A DNA stretch of 5,123 bases from Pseudomonadota bacterium (GCA_018830925.1 JAHJRK010000302.1:1-5123), one strand, 5' to 3'; numbered from the stretch's first letter, positions 1 to 5,123 are shown. Notes: generated by a model from the letters alone, not told the origin. Program-made: numbers and translations.

Positions 1-2103
1 AAACTCATTGAACGGATTGATAAAACTGAGACTGCACTGAAAGATCTGAAGACAAGCATTGAAACATCAAAGGCCGGTCACGAAAGGCTCCTTGATGAAA
101 TTAAATCAAGCGCGGATAAAAAATCGATTCTGGAAAGAAATATCGAAGAGATGGAGACACGGATATCTCTCCTGAGCCGAATTCGCGACCTTGAGGAAGA
201 TAGAAAGGGGCTTGAAGACGGCAAACCATGTCCTCTGTGCGGCGCAACCGATCATCCTTATGCACAGGGGAATGTCCCCGTCTTGAACGAGGCAGAGGTT
301 GAACTTAAAAGAACGAAAACCGAATGCAAAAAAGCTTCTGAGAAGCTGGGGAAACTTGAAAACAAACGTGTTAAGGCGGCGGCGGATATCGAATATGCTG
401 AAAAAGAGCTGGCAGAAAAACGGGCGGCTCTGGACAAGGATGAAAAAGAATGTGCCGATGCCCTGTCGAAGTTGAATATCAAAGCTTCATTGGGAGAACG
501 CGCCGGAAAGATAAGAGAAGAGTTGGCGAACATTCAGATAAAAATTATCGAAACATCCGGCATTATTACCTTCGCCGAAGAGAAAAGCAAAAAAGAGAAG
601 TTGGCCCGGACTGCCATGGAAAAGACAAGGATGCAATTTGACAATTCGGGCAAGGCGCTACAGGATGCAAGGCATAAGATTGAAACGGCCGGTCTTGAGC
701 ATGAGAGGCTGGTCAAAGATTACGCTGCTCTTGGAAAGGAGATCGAAAAGATTCGCGCTGCCGCTCTTAAAGATGTCGAACCTTTCGGGATAAAGGATAT
801 TTTGTTAACCGGCTCCGATGATATTCTGAAAGATCTTAAGAAGCGTAGAAATACCTGGGAGGTAAAGCAGGATGAGAAAATCGCCTGTGAAAAAAAGATC
901 GGTGACTTGAATGCCGTGATTGATCGGGATGCGGCCCTTCTGGCCAGCCTTGAAAAGGATCTGGCGGCAAGGCGGAAGGAGCGCGGCGATCTGATGGGAG
1001 AATATGAATACCTGTGCTCTTCGCGCCGGGAACTTTTCGGAGAGAAGAACCCTGACCAGGAGGAAAAGTGCCTGGCGGATGCCGTGGATAACGCGGGAAA
1101 AGCCCTTGAAAAAGCGCGCGAAGAATACGGGCAGATTGAAAATGAAATCAGTGCCATGAAAGAGAAAATAGATTCATTGAAAGGAAAAACGGAACATCGC
1201 GCCAAGGATCTGGAGCAGGCTGAAAAGCAATTAAAGGAGCGGATAAAAACAGCAGGATTTGCAGACGAGACAGACTATTTGTCATCACGCTTGAGCGAAG
1301 AAGATCGGGAACTCCTTGCCGACAAAGAGAAATGTCTGATCAAGGAAAAAACGGAACTTGACGCTTGTCGTCTGGACAGGTCGAAGGCGCTTGCCTCCGA
1401 GCGTGAAAAAAACCTGACAGATCAATCCATTGTGGCACTTAAAGAAAACATAACTGCCTGTGAATCGGACCTGAAACAGATTATGGTTGATATTGGCGGA
1501 ATCGGAAAGATCTTGAGTGAAGACAAAAAACAGAGGGAAACGCAGAAAGATCGCATAAAAAACATCGATGCTCAAAAAAAAGAGTGCACCCGATGGGATA
1601 ACCTGCATCAATTCATCGGTTCCGCCGACGGCAAGAAATTCCGGAATTTTGCCCAGGGGCTGACCTTCGAGATGATGACCACCCATGCCAACCGGCAGCT
1701 CCGGAAGATGACGGATCGCTACCTCCTCATCCGTGACGACGCACAACCTCTGGAGCTGAATGTCATCGACAATTACCAGGCGGGGGAGATCCGTTCCACG
1801 AAGAATCTCTCCGGCGGCGAAAGTTTTATCGTAAGCCTTGCCCTGGCCCTCGGCCTTTCACAAATGGCCAGCCGGAATGTCCGGGTTGACTCCCTCTTCC
1901 TTGATGAAGGATTCGGCACCCTTGATGACGACGCTCTGGAAACGGCCCTGGAGACACTGGCCGGACTGCAGCAGGATGGCAAACTCATCGGCGTTATCTC
2001 ACATGTTGCAGCGCTCAAAGAGCGTATCAGCACACAGATACAGGTAACACCGGAAACAGGAGGACGCAGCAGCCTGAGCGGCCCGGGATGCAGGAGGGGC
2101 TAG
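1..2103 (+). CDS. sbcC: Exonuclease subunit SbcC, C-terminal part (5' end outside window)
   Basis: This is the large ATPase subunit of the SbcCD (Rad50/Mre11-like) nuclease, which opens hairpins and processes blocked DNA ends in the cytoplasm. The frame is open from base 1, so the ATG at 151 is internal and 700 codons are present. In window numbering, a Lys/Glu-rich coiled coil covers roughly residues 1-70. The zinc hook CPLCG with a following HP is at residues 77-85 (from base 229), and a long returning coiled coil runs to about residue 540. The C-terminal ABC half has signature LSGGES (603-608), Walker B LFLDEG with Asp635/Glu636, the D-loop GTLDDD and the switch His668 in ISHV. Full-length SbcC is usually about 1000-1200 residues, so the Walker A half is upstream, where sbcD is also expected. 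Third-position GC rises sharply near base 1620. The family call is secure. Confidence 0.96.
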   Translation, partial: KLIERIDKTETALKDLKTSIETSKAGHERLLDEIKSSADKKSILERNIEEMETRISLLSRIRDLEEDRKGLEDGKPCPLCGATDHPYAQGNVPVLNEAEVELKRTKTECKKASEKLGKLENKRVKAAADIEYAEKELAEKRAALDKDEKECADALSKLNIKASLGERAGKIREELANIQIKIIETSGIITFAEEKSKKEKLARTAMEKTRMQFDNSGKALQDARHKIETAGLEHERLVKDYAALGKEIEKIRAAALKDVEPFGIKDILLTGSDDILKDLKKRRNTWEVKQDEKIACEKKIGDLNAVIDRDAALLASLEKDLAARRKERGDLMGEYEYLCSSRRELFGEKNPDQEEKCLADAVDNAGKALEKAREEYGQIENEISAMKEKIDSLKGKTEHRAKDLEQAEKQLKERIKTAGFADETDYLSSRLSEEDRELLADKEKCLIKEKTELDACRLDRSKALASEREKNLTDQSIVALKENITACESDLKQIMVDIGGIGKILSEDKKQRETQKDRIKNIDAQKKECTRWDNLHQFIGSADGKKFRNFAQGLTFEMMTTHANRQLRKMTDRYLLIRDDAQPLELNVIDNYQAGEIRSTKNLSGGESFIVSLALALGLSQMASRNVRVDSLFLDEGFGTLDDDALETALETLAGLQQDGKLIGVISHVAALKERISTQIQVTPETGGRSSLSGPGCRRG
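229..240 (+). other. Zinc-hook CxxC motif of SbcC
   Basis: The codons TGT CCT CTG TGC encode Cys-Pro-Leu-Cys, followed by Gly and, five residues later, His-Pro. This is the usual SbcC/Rad50 apex signature. Two such hooks from different SbcC chains together bind one zinc ion and join the tips of the coiled coils. Both metal-binding cysteines are intact, so the gene shows no sign of decay at this point. Confidence 0.9.
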
Positions 2104-2396
2104 TCGAATTTTTCTTTGCACAGCGGGCAGTTTTCAGGAACCTTCAGCATCCAGACAGAGGAACTGCTTATAAGGTTTTTGTAAATCGATTTATTGCATT
2201 TCGGGCATTTCACGAATGTGTATCCGAGCCTGGATGAAATAAGAATAATAAGTACGCCTATTCCAAGAACCTGGATTGAATTGAATATCCATATTCCGGC
2301 AAGTCCTGTTCCGGTTCCGGCCGATAAGCCTGCTAAAATGCCGAGCATCTTTATTTTCAGGTTATTGTGTGCAGATGTGTTATTAAACTTTTGCAT
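2100..2396 (-). CDS. Small membrane protein with C-terminal zinc ribbon, function unknown
   Basis: This 98-residue protein is not one I can name. After a polar N-terminus come two hydrophobic stretches: about residues 17-38 (Gly/Ala/Leu-rich) and about 41-55 (Ile/Leu/Val-rich). They are probably two membrane passes or one hairpin. The C-terminal third has two cysteine pairs, CPKC (64-67) and CPLC (90-93), spaced 22 residues apart as in a zinc ribbon. The start at 2396 lies inside the end of the upstream DUF523 gene (14-base overlap), which suggests translational coupling. Neither this ATG nor the in-frame alternative at Met17 (base 2348) has a convincing Shine-Dalgarno sequence. Met17 would remove the polar N-terminus and the overlap. 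The stop codon overlaps the sbcC stop on the other strand. The ORF is probably real because of its domain logic and placement; the function is open. Confidence 0.72.
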   Translation of the reverse strand: MQKFNNTSAHNNLKIKMLGILAGLSAGTGTGLAGIWIFNSIQVLGIGVLIILISSRLGYTFVKCPKCNKSIYKNLISSSSVWMLKVPENCPLCKEKFD

Positions 2397-2877
2397 AAGA
2401 TTCTATAAATTCAACTGCCTCTTCAATCTCTTTTTCGTTAAAAACATGAATCCCGTTTCTTTCGAACATAGCGGCCGTAACTCCTTTGCCGGACTTCAGA
2501 GTCTTTGTAAAAGTTCCGTCATATATCAATGAATTTCCGCATGAAGGGCTCTTTTCTTTCAGAACAGCAATTTTGATATTGTTTTTTATCGCGGTTTCAA
2601 GAGCTTTTGCAGCGCCGTTTAAATAAAAGAGTGTGACATCTTCCCCGCTTTTGTTATTAACAGTTGCTTTCCCATCGAGGAGATCGAAACCGTCTTTGCC
2701 GGAAATTTCAGCTGGATCCCTCGGCACAGACAATCCGCCTGCTACTTCGGGGCAGAATGGAATCATATCCGCTATAGACTCGAAAGCATCGGTCAGCCTT
2801 TTTAATGCCGGAATAACCAGCCCGTCATAGCGAACTTTTTCTCCCAGCAGACAGGCGCTGACCAGAATTTTTTGCAT
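2383..2877 (-). CDS. DUF523 family protein, TudS-like putative Fe-S desulfidase
   Basis: This 164-residue protein has the full set of DUF523 (YbbK-type) motifs: SACLLG at residues 7-12 followed by RYDG (16-19), CPEVAGGL (42-49) with PRDPAEI (52-58), KEKSPSCG (107-114), and GVTAA (132-136). Length is typical of the single-domain family. Characterised relatives of the TudS type are thiouracil desulfidases that hold a [4Fe-4S] cluster through three cysteines. Here Cys9, Cys42 and Cys113 sit in the three conserved motifs and are the obvious candidates. The substrate of this protein is not known, and desulfidase activity is inferred from the family. The ATG at 2877 has GAGG 10 bases upstream (2888-2891). 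It is the first gene of a minus-strand pair and overlaps the next gene by 14 bases. Confidence 0.9.
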   Translation of the reverse strand: MQKILVSACLLGEKVRYDGLVIPALKRLTDAFESIADMIPFCPEVAGGLSVPRDPAEISGKDGFDLLDGKATVNNKSGEDVTLFYLNGAAKALETAIKNNIKIAVLKEKSPSCGNSLIYDGTFTKTLKSGKGVTAAMFERNGIHVFNEKEIEEAVEFIESYAKV

Positions 2878-2918
2878 CGATTTGCATCCTCATTATTGCC
2901 GGCGGTTTTCATGGCGGC

Positions 2919-2945
2919 TTGTATTGTTTTTATAAATGGTATAAT
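2919..2945 (+). promoter_or_regulatory. Possible promoter reading toward the 109-aa gene
   Basis: A perfect TATAAT is at 2940-2945, with TTGTAT at 2919-2924 and a 15-base spacer. If used, transcripts would run through the palindromic element at 2971-3123 before reaching the gene at 3160, giving a leader of about 210 bases with a long hairpin. It overlaps the candidate minus-strand promoter, so this may be a divergent control region. Evidence is hexamer matching only. Confidence 0.3.
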
Positions 2946-2955
2946 AGCCTATCAA
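2929..2955 (-). promoter_or_regulatory. Possible sigma-70-type promoter for the DUF523 gene pair
   Basis: Reading the minus strand, TTGATA (2950-2955) is followed after 15 bases by TATAAA (2929-2934). The predicted start site lies about 45 bases ahead of the DUF523 ATG. The hexamers are good, but the spacer is shorter than the usual 17 and the region is AT-rich, so chance is a real possibility. Confidence 0.28.
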
Positions 2956-2970
2956 TAAAATAACCGCAAC

Positions 2971-3123
2971 GACGGCTTCGTAAAAAATCATTCTGCTGTG
3001 TTGCGCTTCGTCTTTTGTCATTGCAGCGTACTTATATGTACGCTTCATTCCTCAAGATTCGCGCGCCTTGCATAATGAGCTTTTTACTTTGCCGTCGGAA
3101 ATTGGGCTGTATACGAAGCCGTC
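2971..3123. repeat. MITE-like imperfect long palindrome
   Basis: The left arm 2971-3031 and the reverse complement of the right arm 3038-3096 align along almost their whole length. Both begin GACGGC, then have GTAAAAA a few bases in, then TCATT, then a GCGC core, and both end at AGCGTAC. The innermost 7-bp stem (3025-3031 with 3038-3044) is perfect around a 6-base loop. A further perfect 12-bp inverted repeat joins 2971-2982 to 3112-3123 (GACGGCTTCGTA and its complement), so the outer boundary may be 3123 rather than 3096. There is no coding capacity and I could not define a target-site duplication. The structure fits a non-autonomous transposon relic or a dispersed palindromic repeat. I recall similar sequences in Desulfobacterota genomes, but that was not checked. 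Confidence 0.75.
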
Positions 3124-3151
3124 AATAATTATAAGCGGATATTCCAATAAT

Positions 3152-3155
3152 GGAG
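3152..3155 (+). promoter_or_regulatory. Ribosome binding site of the 109-aa gene
   Basis: GGAG sits four bases ahead of the ATG at 3160. The spacing is slightly short, but this is the only purine-rich match nearby and it supports this start. Confidence 0.6.
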
Positions 3156-3159
3156 AAAA

Positions 3160-3489
3160 ATGACTGCAGAAGGCGATATCGTACTCATATATTTTGAAAA
3201 TAAACCTCTCGTATTTGCAAGAATTGAAAAAATTCTTCCGGACTCAAAACCGGCTTGGTATCATGTCAAGCTGCTGATGCTCCAGGTGCCTGTTCACACC
3301 ATAACCTGGATATTAAGAGATTCATATATAGACGGCGCCGAATTTACCATGAATGGAAAGAAGGTAAGGCTGGAGCGTGTTGTTTGTCCCAAAGATCCGG
3401 AAGAGCCCAAAAAAGAAATTAAAAGTTCGGAAACAAAGGATCCTGGCGGCGCAAAGGTCATTTCTTTTTCGGATCTTAAGAAGAAATAA
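3160..3489 (+). CDS. Conserved-looking hypothetical protein, 109 aa
   Basis: I cannot assign a function. The first 75 residues look like a compact, mostly beta domain with alternating hydrophobic residues. It starts with GDIVLIYFE (5-13) and contains an aromatic/His cluster WYHVK (33-37), TWILRD (49-54), then DGAEFTM (58-64) and RLERVV (70-75). The pattern recalls small SH3-like or Tudor-like barrels, but that is a guess. The tail from about residue 77 is polar and rich in Lys, Glu and Pro, probably disordered, ending in a short SFSDLKKK segment. There is no signal peptide or membrane segment, and only one Cys (76). The ATG at 3160 follows GGAG closely. The gene stands alone, with the palindromic element upstream and the heptamer repeats downstream. 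Coding is supported by the ribosome site and the well-structured protein. Confidence 0.78.
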   Translation: MTAEGDIVLIYFENKPLVFARIEKILPDSKPAWYHVKLLMLQVPVHTITWILRDSYIDGAEFTMNGKKVRLERVVCPKDPEEPKKEIKSSETKDPGGAKVISFSDLKKK

Positions 3490-3653
3490 AATAAATCAGA
3501 ATTCAGTAGTCAGAAGTCAGGAATCAGAAATCAGGAATCAGAAACAGGTTCACTGACATCTCATATTTGGTGTTTCGTGATTCTATTTTAAAATTCTGCC
3601 GTAAAACGCTAATATTTGAGAAATAATAAAATAACACTCATATAAATGTATTC
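3490..3653. other. Intergenic region upstream of dusB
   Basis: Besides the heptamer array, this gap is AT-rich, particularly 3585-3653. It contains the AT-only palindrome ATTTTAAAAT at 3585-3594. No rho-independent terminator with a GC stem and T run is visible after the 109-aa gene, and no Shine-Dalgarno sequence lies just before dusB. A TTGAGA (3616-3621) and a TATAAA (3641-3646) are present with a 19-base spacer, which is a weak promoter candidate. Confidence 0.5.
3494..3542 (+). repeat. Tandem 7-bp repeat, seven in-phase units
   Basis: Seven consecutive heptamers with consensus ARTCAGR run without a phase break: AATCAGA, ATTCAGT, AGTCAGA, AGTCAGG, AATCAGA, AATCAGG, AATCAGA. A degraded part-unit AACAGG follows to 3548. 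The array begins five bases after the stop codon of the 109-aa gene. Such TCAG-rich heptamer runs are, from memory, found between genes in related bacteria. No function is visible, and it does not form a terminator-like hairpin. Confidence 0.85.
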
Positions 3654-4646
3654 ATGAAAATCGGATCTGTTGCCATAGAAAATAATACGGTGCTGGCTCC
3701 TGTTGCCGGCATTACCAACCTTCCTTTCAGGCTTATGGTGAAAAGGGCGGGGTGCGGACTTGTATGCTCCGAGATGATCAGCGCAAACGGGATAATATTC
3801 GGTTCTAAAAAAACCCTGCAAATGTTAGATACATTTCCTGAAGAAAAACCGGTCTCTTTTCAGATATTCGGCTCCGAGCCGTCAATCATGGCGGATGCGG
3901 CAATAATAGTGGAATCACGGGGGGCTGATATAATAGATATCAATTTCGGCTGCTCGGTCAAAAAGATAGTAAAAACCGGCGCAGGGGTTGTTCTTATGAA
4001 AGAGAAAAAAAGAGCCGAAGATGTTTTGAAAGCCGTCCGGAATGCCGTAAAGATTCCCCTTACCATAAAAATCAGAACAGGTTGGGAAAAATCCGGAGAG
4101 GATGCTCTAACAATAGCTGAAATCGCCGAAGGATGCGGAGTGGATGCGGTTGCCGTGCATCCGAGGACAGCAGGCCAGGGTTTCAGAGGCACTGCCGACT
4201 GGTCTGTCATATCGAGAGTTAAAGACAGAGTCTCTATTCCGGTCATAGGAAACGGCGATATCGTTGAGGCTGAAGATGCTGTTGAAATGCTGAATCAGAC
4301 CGGATGTGACGCCGTCATGATCGGGAGAGCCGCCATCGGCAATCCGTGGATATTTTCTCAGGTGACTTCTCTTCTTTCCGGAAAGCATTTGCCGCCTGTG
4401 GGCATCGCACGGCGGTTTTGTGCCATGAAGGAATACCTGCAAGAAAACGTAAAGTATTTCGGGGAAAAGCAGGCATGCTATATGATGCGAAGCCGTCTCG
4501 GCTGGTTTGTAAAGGGGCTTCCTTCAAGTGCCAATTTTCGTGAATCGATTAAGCATATAATGTCTGAAAATCAGGCAAAAGAAGTGATCGACTCATATTT
4601 TGACTTTGTAAGCAACAAAATGGATCATGCTTTTATTTATGCGTAA
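3654..4646 (+). CDS. dusB: tRNA-dihydrouridine synthase, DusB type
   Basis: This FMN-dependent enzyme reduces specific uridines in the tRNA D-loop to dihydrouridine using NADPH. The 330 residues match the usual DusB length. The TIM-barrel motifs appear in order: LAPVAGITNLPFR (14-26, FMN site), SEMISANG (39-46), DINFGCSVKKIVKTGAG (95-111) with catalytic Cys100, KIRTGW (139-144), HPRTAGQGFRG (169-179), VIGNGDI (197-203) and MIGRAAIGNPWIF (222-234, phosphate-binding region). The VKKIVK stretch after the catalytic Cys favours DusB over DusA or DusC. One oddity is Ser101, where the family normally has Pro (GCP); the codon TCG is one change from CCG. The ATG at 3654 is the only reasonable start, because an in-frame stop lies at 3627-3629, but no Shine-Dalgarno is present. 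The response regulator gene follows after 19 bases and may share the transcript. Confidence 0.95.
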   Translation: MKIGSVAIENNTVLAPVAGITNLPFRLMVKRAGCGLVCSEMISANGIIFGSKKTLQMLDTFPEEKPVSFQIFGSEPSIMADAAIIVESRGADIIDINFGCSVKKIVKTGAGVVLMKEKKRAEDVLKAVRNAVKIPLTIKIRTGWEKSGEDALTIAEIAEGCGVDAVAVHPRTAGQGFRGTADWSVISRVKDRVSIPVIGNGDIVEAEDAVEMLNQTGCDAVMIGRAAIGNPWIFSQVTSLLSGKHLPPVGIARRFCAMKEYLQENVKYFGEKQACYMMRSRLGWFVKGLPSSANFRESIKHIMSENQAKEVIDSYFDFVSNKMDHAFIYA

Positions 4647-4653
4647 AACGCAT
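4639..4653 (+). other. Small perfect hairpin over the dusB stop codon
   Basis: ATGCGT (4639-4644) and ACGCAT (4648-4653) form a 6-bp perfect inverted repeat with a 3-base loop. The stop codon TAA begins in the stem. There is no following T run, so it is not a standard terminator. It ends one base before the GAGGAGG ribosome site of the next gene and could affect coupling or transcript stability, or be chance. Confidence 0.4.
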
Positions 4654-4654
4654 T

Positions 4655-4661
4655 GAGGAGG
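4655..4661 (+). promoter_or_regulatory. Strong ribosome binding site of the response regulator
   Basis: GAGGAGG lies four bases ahead of the ATG at 4666. It is the strongest Shine-Dalgarno match in the window and fixes the start. It contrasts with dusB just upstream, which has none. Confidence 0.85.
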
Positions 4662-4665
4662 CGAC

Positions 4666-5123
4666 ATGAACGGACTGCTTTTTATTGATGACGAGGAAGG
4701 AGTGCGCCGTTCCGTAGTCAGGGCTCTCAAAAATGAGCCATATGAATTATATACCTCGGTCAACGGAGAGGAGGGCATAGAGTTTATAAAGAATAACCCA
4801 TCTCTGTTATCGACGGTCATTTCGGATTACAGGATGCCCGGGTTAAACGGTCTTGATACGCTTGCCGCCATAGGAATGTTCAATCCGGAGGTGACAAGAA
4901 TCATTCTGACGGGATATGCGACGATGGAAGCAGCAATACTTGCGACAAACGAAGGAATCGACGGGTTCCTCACCAAGCCTTTCGACAACATAGAACTAAG
5001 GGCCAAGATCCGGGAGATAAATGTGCGAAAAAGGCTGCGGCAGTTTGTTTCCCAGCAGATATATACGGAGATAGAGAATTCAACCGGGTATCTTAAGCCG
5101 ACATTTCATGAGGTTTCTATTCT
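4666..5123 (+). CDS. Response regulator, probable receiver-nucleotide cyclase fusion (3' end outside window)
   Basis: The first 152 complete codons are visible. Residues 1-118 form a CheY-like receiver domain: acidic pocket Asp8-Asp9-Glu10, phosphoacceptor Asp54 in SDYRMPGLNG (53-62), switch Thr82 in LTGYA, and Lys104-Pro105 in TKPF. All key residues are intact, so phosphorylation by a histidine kinase is expected. After a charged linker, residues 124-152 read LRQFVSQQIYTEIENS, then KPTFHEVSI. This resembles the entry into class III adenylate/guanylate cyclase domains, which often begin with a FxSpqv-like helix and then a basic-x-EVTVLF strand. The output domain is therefore probably a nucleotide cyclase, but its metal-binding aspartates and substrate-specifying residues are beyond the window. 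The receiver call is secure and the cyclase call moderate. A strong ribosome site and a 19-base gap after dusB suggest a shared operon. No kinase gene is in view. Confidence 0.93.
   Translation, partial: MNGLLFIDDEEGVRRSVVRALKNEPYELYTSVNGEEGIEFIKNNPSLLSTVISDYRMPGLNGLDTLAAIGMFNPEVTRIILTGYATMEAAILATNEGIDGFLTKPFDNIELRAKIREINVRKRLRQFVSQQIYTEIENSTGYLKPTFHEVSI

Noticed and set aside
720..1205. A 161-codon open frame on the minus strand inside sbcC, plus similar antisense frames at 258-533 and 1285-1746.
   Set aside because: They are antisense shadows of the Lys/Glu-rich coiled coil: their products are Ser/Phe/Arg-rich with no family motifs, and the sense strand is clearly sbcC.
2055..2110. A possible terminator at the end of sbcC formed by CCTG and CAGG around a GC-rich loop.
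   Set aside because: The stem is only four base pairs, the loop is long, and no T run follows directly.
2194..2532. A 112-codon plus-strand frame across the two minus-strand genes.
   Set aside because: It is antisense to the DUF523 gene, whose motifs are unmistakable, and to the zinc-ribbon ORF; it has no ribosome site or recognisable domain.
2952..3131. CAATAA-like words on both sides of the palindromic element as a possible target-site duplication.
   Set aside because: They do not abut the element's left end and are low-complexity AT words, so they do not support a duplication.
3102..3135. TTGGGC (3102-3107) with TATAAG (3130-3135) as a promoter close to the 109-aa gene.
   Set aside because: The spacer is 22 bases and the hexamers are poor.
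3646..3657. A three-codon ATG-TAT-TCA-TGA minigene whose stop overlaps the dusB start.
   Set aside because: It has no ribosome site and sits in AT-rich DNA where such short frames arise easily.
3600..4651. The 10-mer CGTAAAACGC occurs just upstream of dusB (3600-3609) and again over its stop (4642-4651), like flanking direct repeats.
   Set aside because: Several repeated 10-mers are expected by chance in 5 kb, and dusB shows no sign of being a mobile unit.

Overview
The window looks like chromosomal DNA from a Gram-negative, probably anaerobic bacterium. The protein styles and the non-coding repeats suggest a member of the Desulfobacterota (the former Deltaproteobacteria). That placement is an inference from recognition, not from a search. 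No rRNA, tRNA, CRISPR array, phage gene or transposase is visible.

Layout from left to right. (1) Positions 1-2103 (+) hold the C-terminal 700 codons of sbcC, the ATPase/coiled-coil subunit of the SbcCD (Rad50/Mre11-type) nuclease. The zinc hook and the C-terminal ABC half are present; the N-terminal Walker A half lies upstream of the window. (2) On the opposite strand, 2877-2100 carries a two-gene overlapping unit: a DUF523 protein with the three-cysteine pattern of TudS-like iron-sulfur desulfidases, then a small membrane protein with a zinc ribbon. The last gene ends tail-to-tail with sbcC, their stop codons sharing the palindrome CTAG. (3) The 282-base gap 2878-3159 holds possible promoters on both strands and a MITE-like imperfect palindrome of about 126-153 bp. 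(4) Positions 3160-3489 (+) encode a 109-residue protein with no function I recognise. (5) The 164-base gap 3490-3653 contains seven in-phase copies of a 7-bp repeat. (6) Positions 3654-4646 (+) encode a DusB-type tRNA-dihydrouridine synthase. (7) From 4666 to the window edge is the start of a response regulator whose receiver domain runs into what looks like the first residues of a class III nucleotide cyclase domain. It lies 19 bases after dusB and has a strong ribosome binding site, so it may be co-transcribed.

The genes do not form one obvious pathway. They cover DNA end processing (sbcC), probable sulfur removal from a nucleobase-like or other thiolated compound (DUF523), tRNA modification (dusB) and signalling (response regulator). 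The most notable points are the palindromic element, the probable receiver-cyclase fusion, a sharp shift in third-position GC inside sbcC near 1620, and a Ser in place of the usual Pro beside the catalytic Cys of DusB. I see no convincing complete new defence or mobile system here.
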